Below are positions 12,601-12,608 of a stretch of 12,608 nucleotides of DNA, one piece after another. This stretch comes from Acidobacteriaceae bacterium (GTDB lineage: Bacteria > Acidobacteriota > Terriglobia > Terriglobales > Acidobacteriaceae). The notes below the pieces were generated by a model. The model searched no databases, had not been told where the DNA came from, and worked only from the letters and a program-made list of their open reading frames with translations. The stretch spans positions 9,861 to 22,468 of the forward strand of contig PLHN01000376.1 of the NCBI GenBank assembly GCA_003139975.1, given 5' to 3'. Positions within the stretch are counted from its first letter, which is position 1, and every line of letters starts with the position of its first letter. The position numbers were made by a program, and so were the translations under genes.

Positions 12601-12608
12601 GAACCCTC

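Overview
The window is a GC-rich stretch of bacterial chromosome with ten supported protein genes, one probable gene remnant and no rRNA, tRNA or CRISPR array. The gene types and signals suggest a free-living Acidobacteriota bacterium, probably Terriglobia or Koribacteraceae-like. These include a lipoprotein with Ig-like domains and a beta-propeller, a secreted protein built from duplicated LKGSYSF-type domains, a PHP-type phosphatase with a GCDFH motif, and short intergenic hairpins closed by TGAA or TAAA loops. This placement is inferred from overall character; there is no marker gene.

Layout: 1-303 (+) is the 3' end of a YbhB/YbcL-type PEBP protein. A hairpin-rich gap (304-705) leads to a small secreted PstS-like phosphate-binding-domain protein (706-1161, +). 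It is followed by what looks like the frameshifted 5' end of a second exported protein (1171-1278). Next is a vapBC-type toxin-antitoxin pair on the minus strand (1279-1996), preceded by palindromic operator-like DNA. A radical SAM/SPASM protein of the NirJ/AhbC/AhbD type (2241-3560, +) follows, with two tandem CRP/FNR-family boxes upstream and a strong intrinsic terminator downstream. A PHP-family tyrosine phosphatase (3734-4468, +) comes next.

The second half holds a GTG-started secreted A-B-A-B repeat protein (4576-6096, -), a tandem-domain universal stress protein (6374-7264, +) and an exported peptidoglycan-binding-domain protein (7361-7954, -). A repeat-rich intergenic region (7955-8342) separates these from an HtrA/DegP-type membrane-anchored protease with two PDZ domains (8343-9941, -) and a large Ig-like/beta-propeller lipoprotein (10108-12600, -) that runs almost to the window edge.

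The genes do not form one pathway. Most are single transcription units concerned with the cell envelope (HtrA, peptidoglycan binding, two secreted adhesin-like proteins, CpsB-like phosphatase) or with stress and redox (Usp, radical SAM under a putative CRP/FNR promoter, toxin-antitoxin). The most informative observations are: the twin CRP/FNR sites placed as a class II promoter; the His-rich insert in the radical SAM enzyme; the VapC-like toxin with His where the family usually has Asp; the remnant gene broken at an 11-bp tandem duplication; and a hairpin that would bury the ribosome-binding site of the PstS-like gene.
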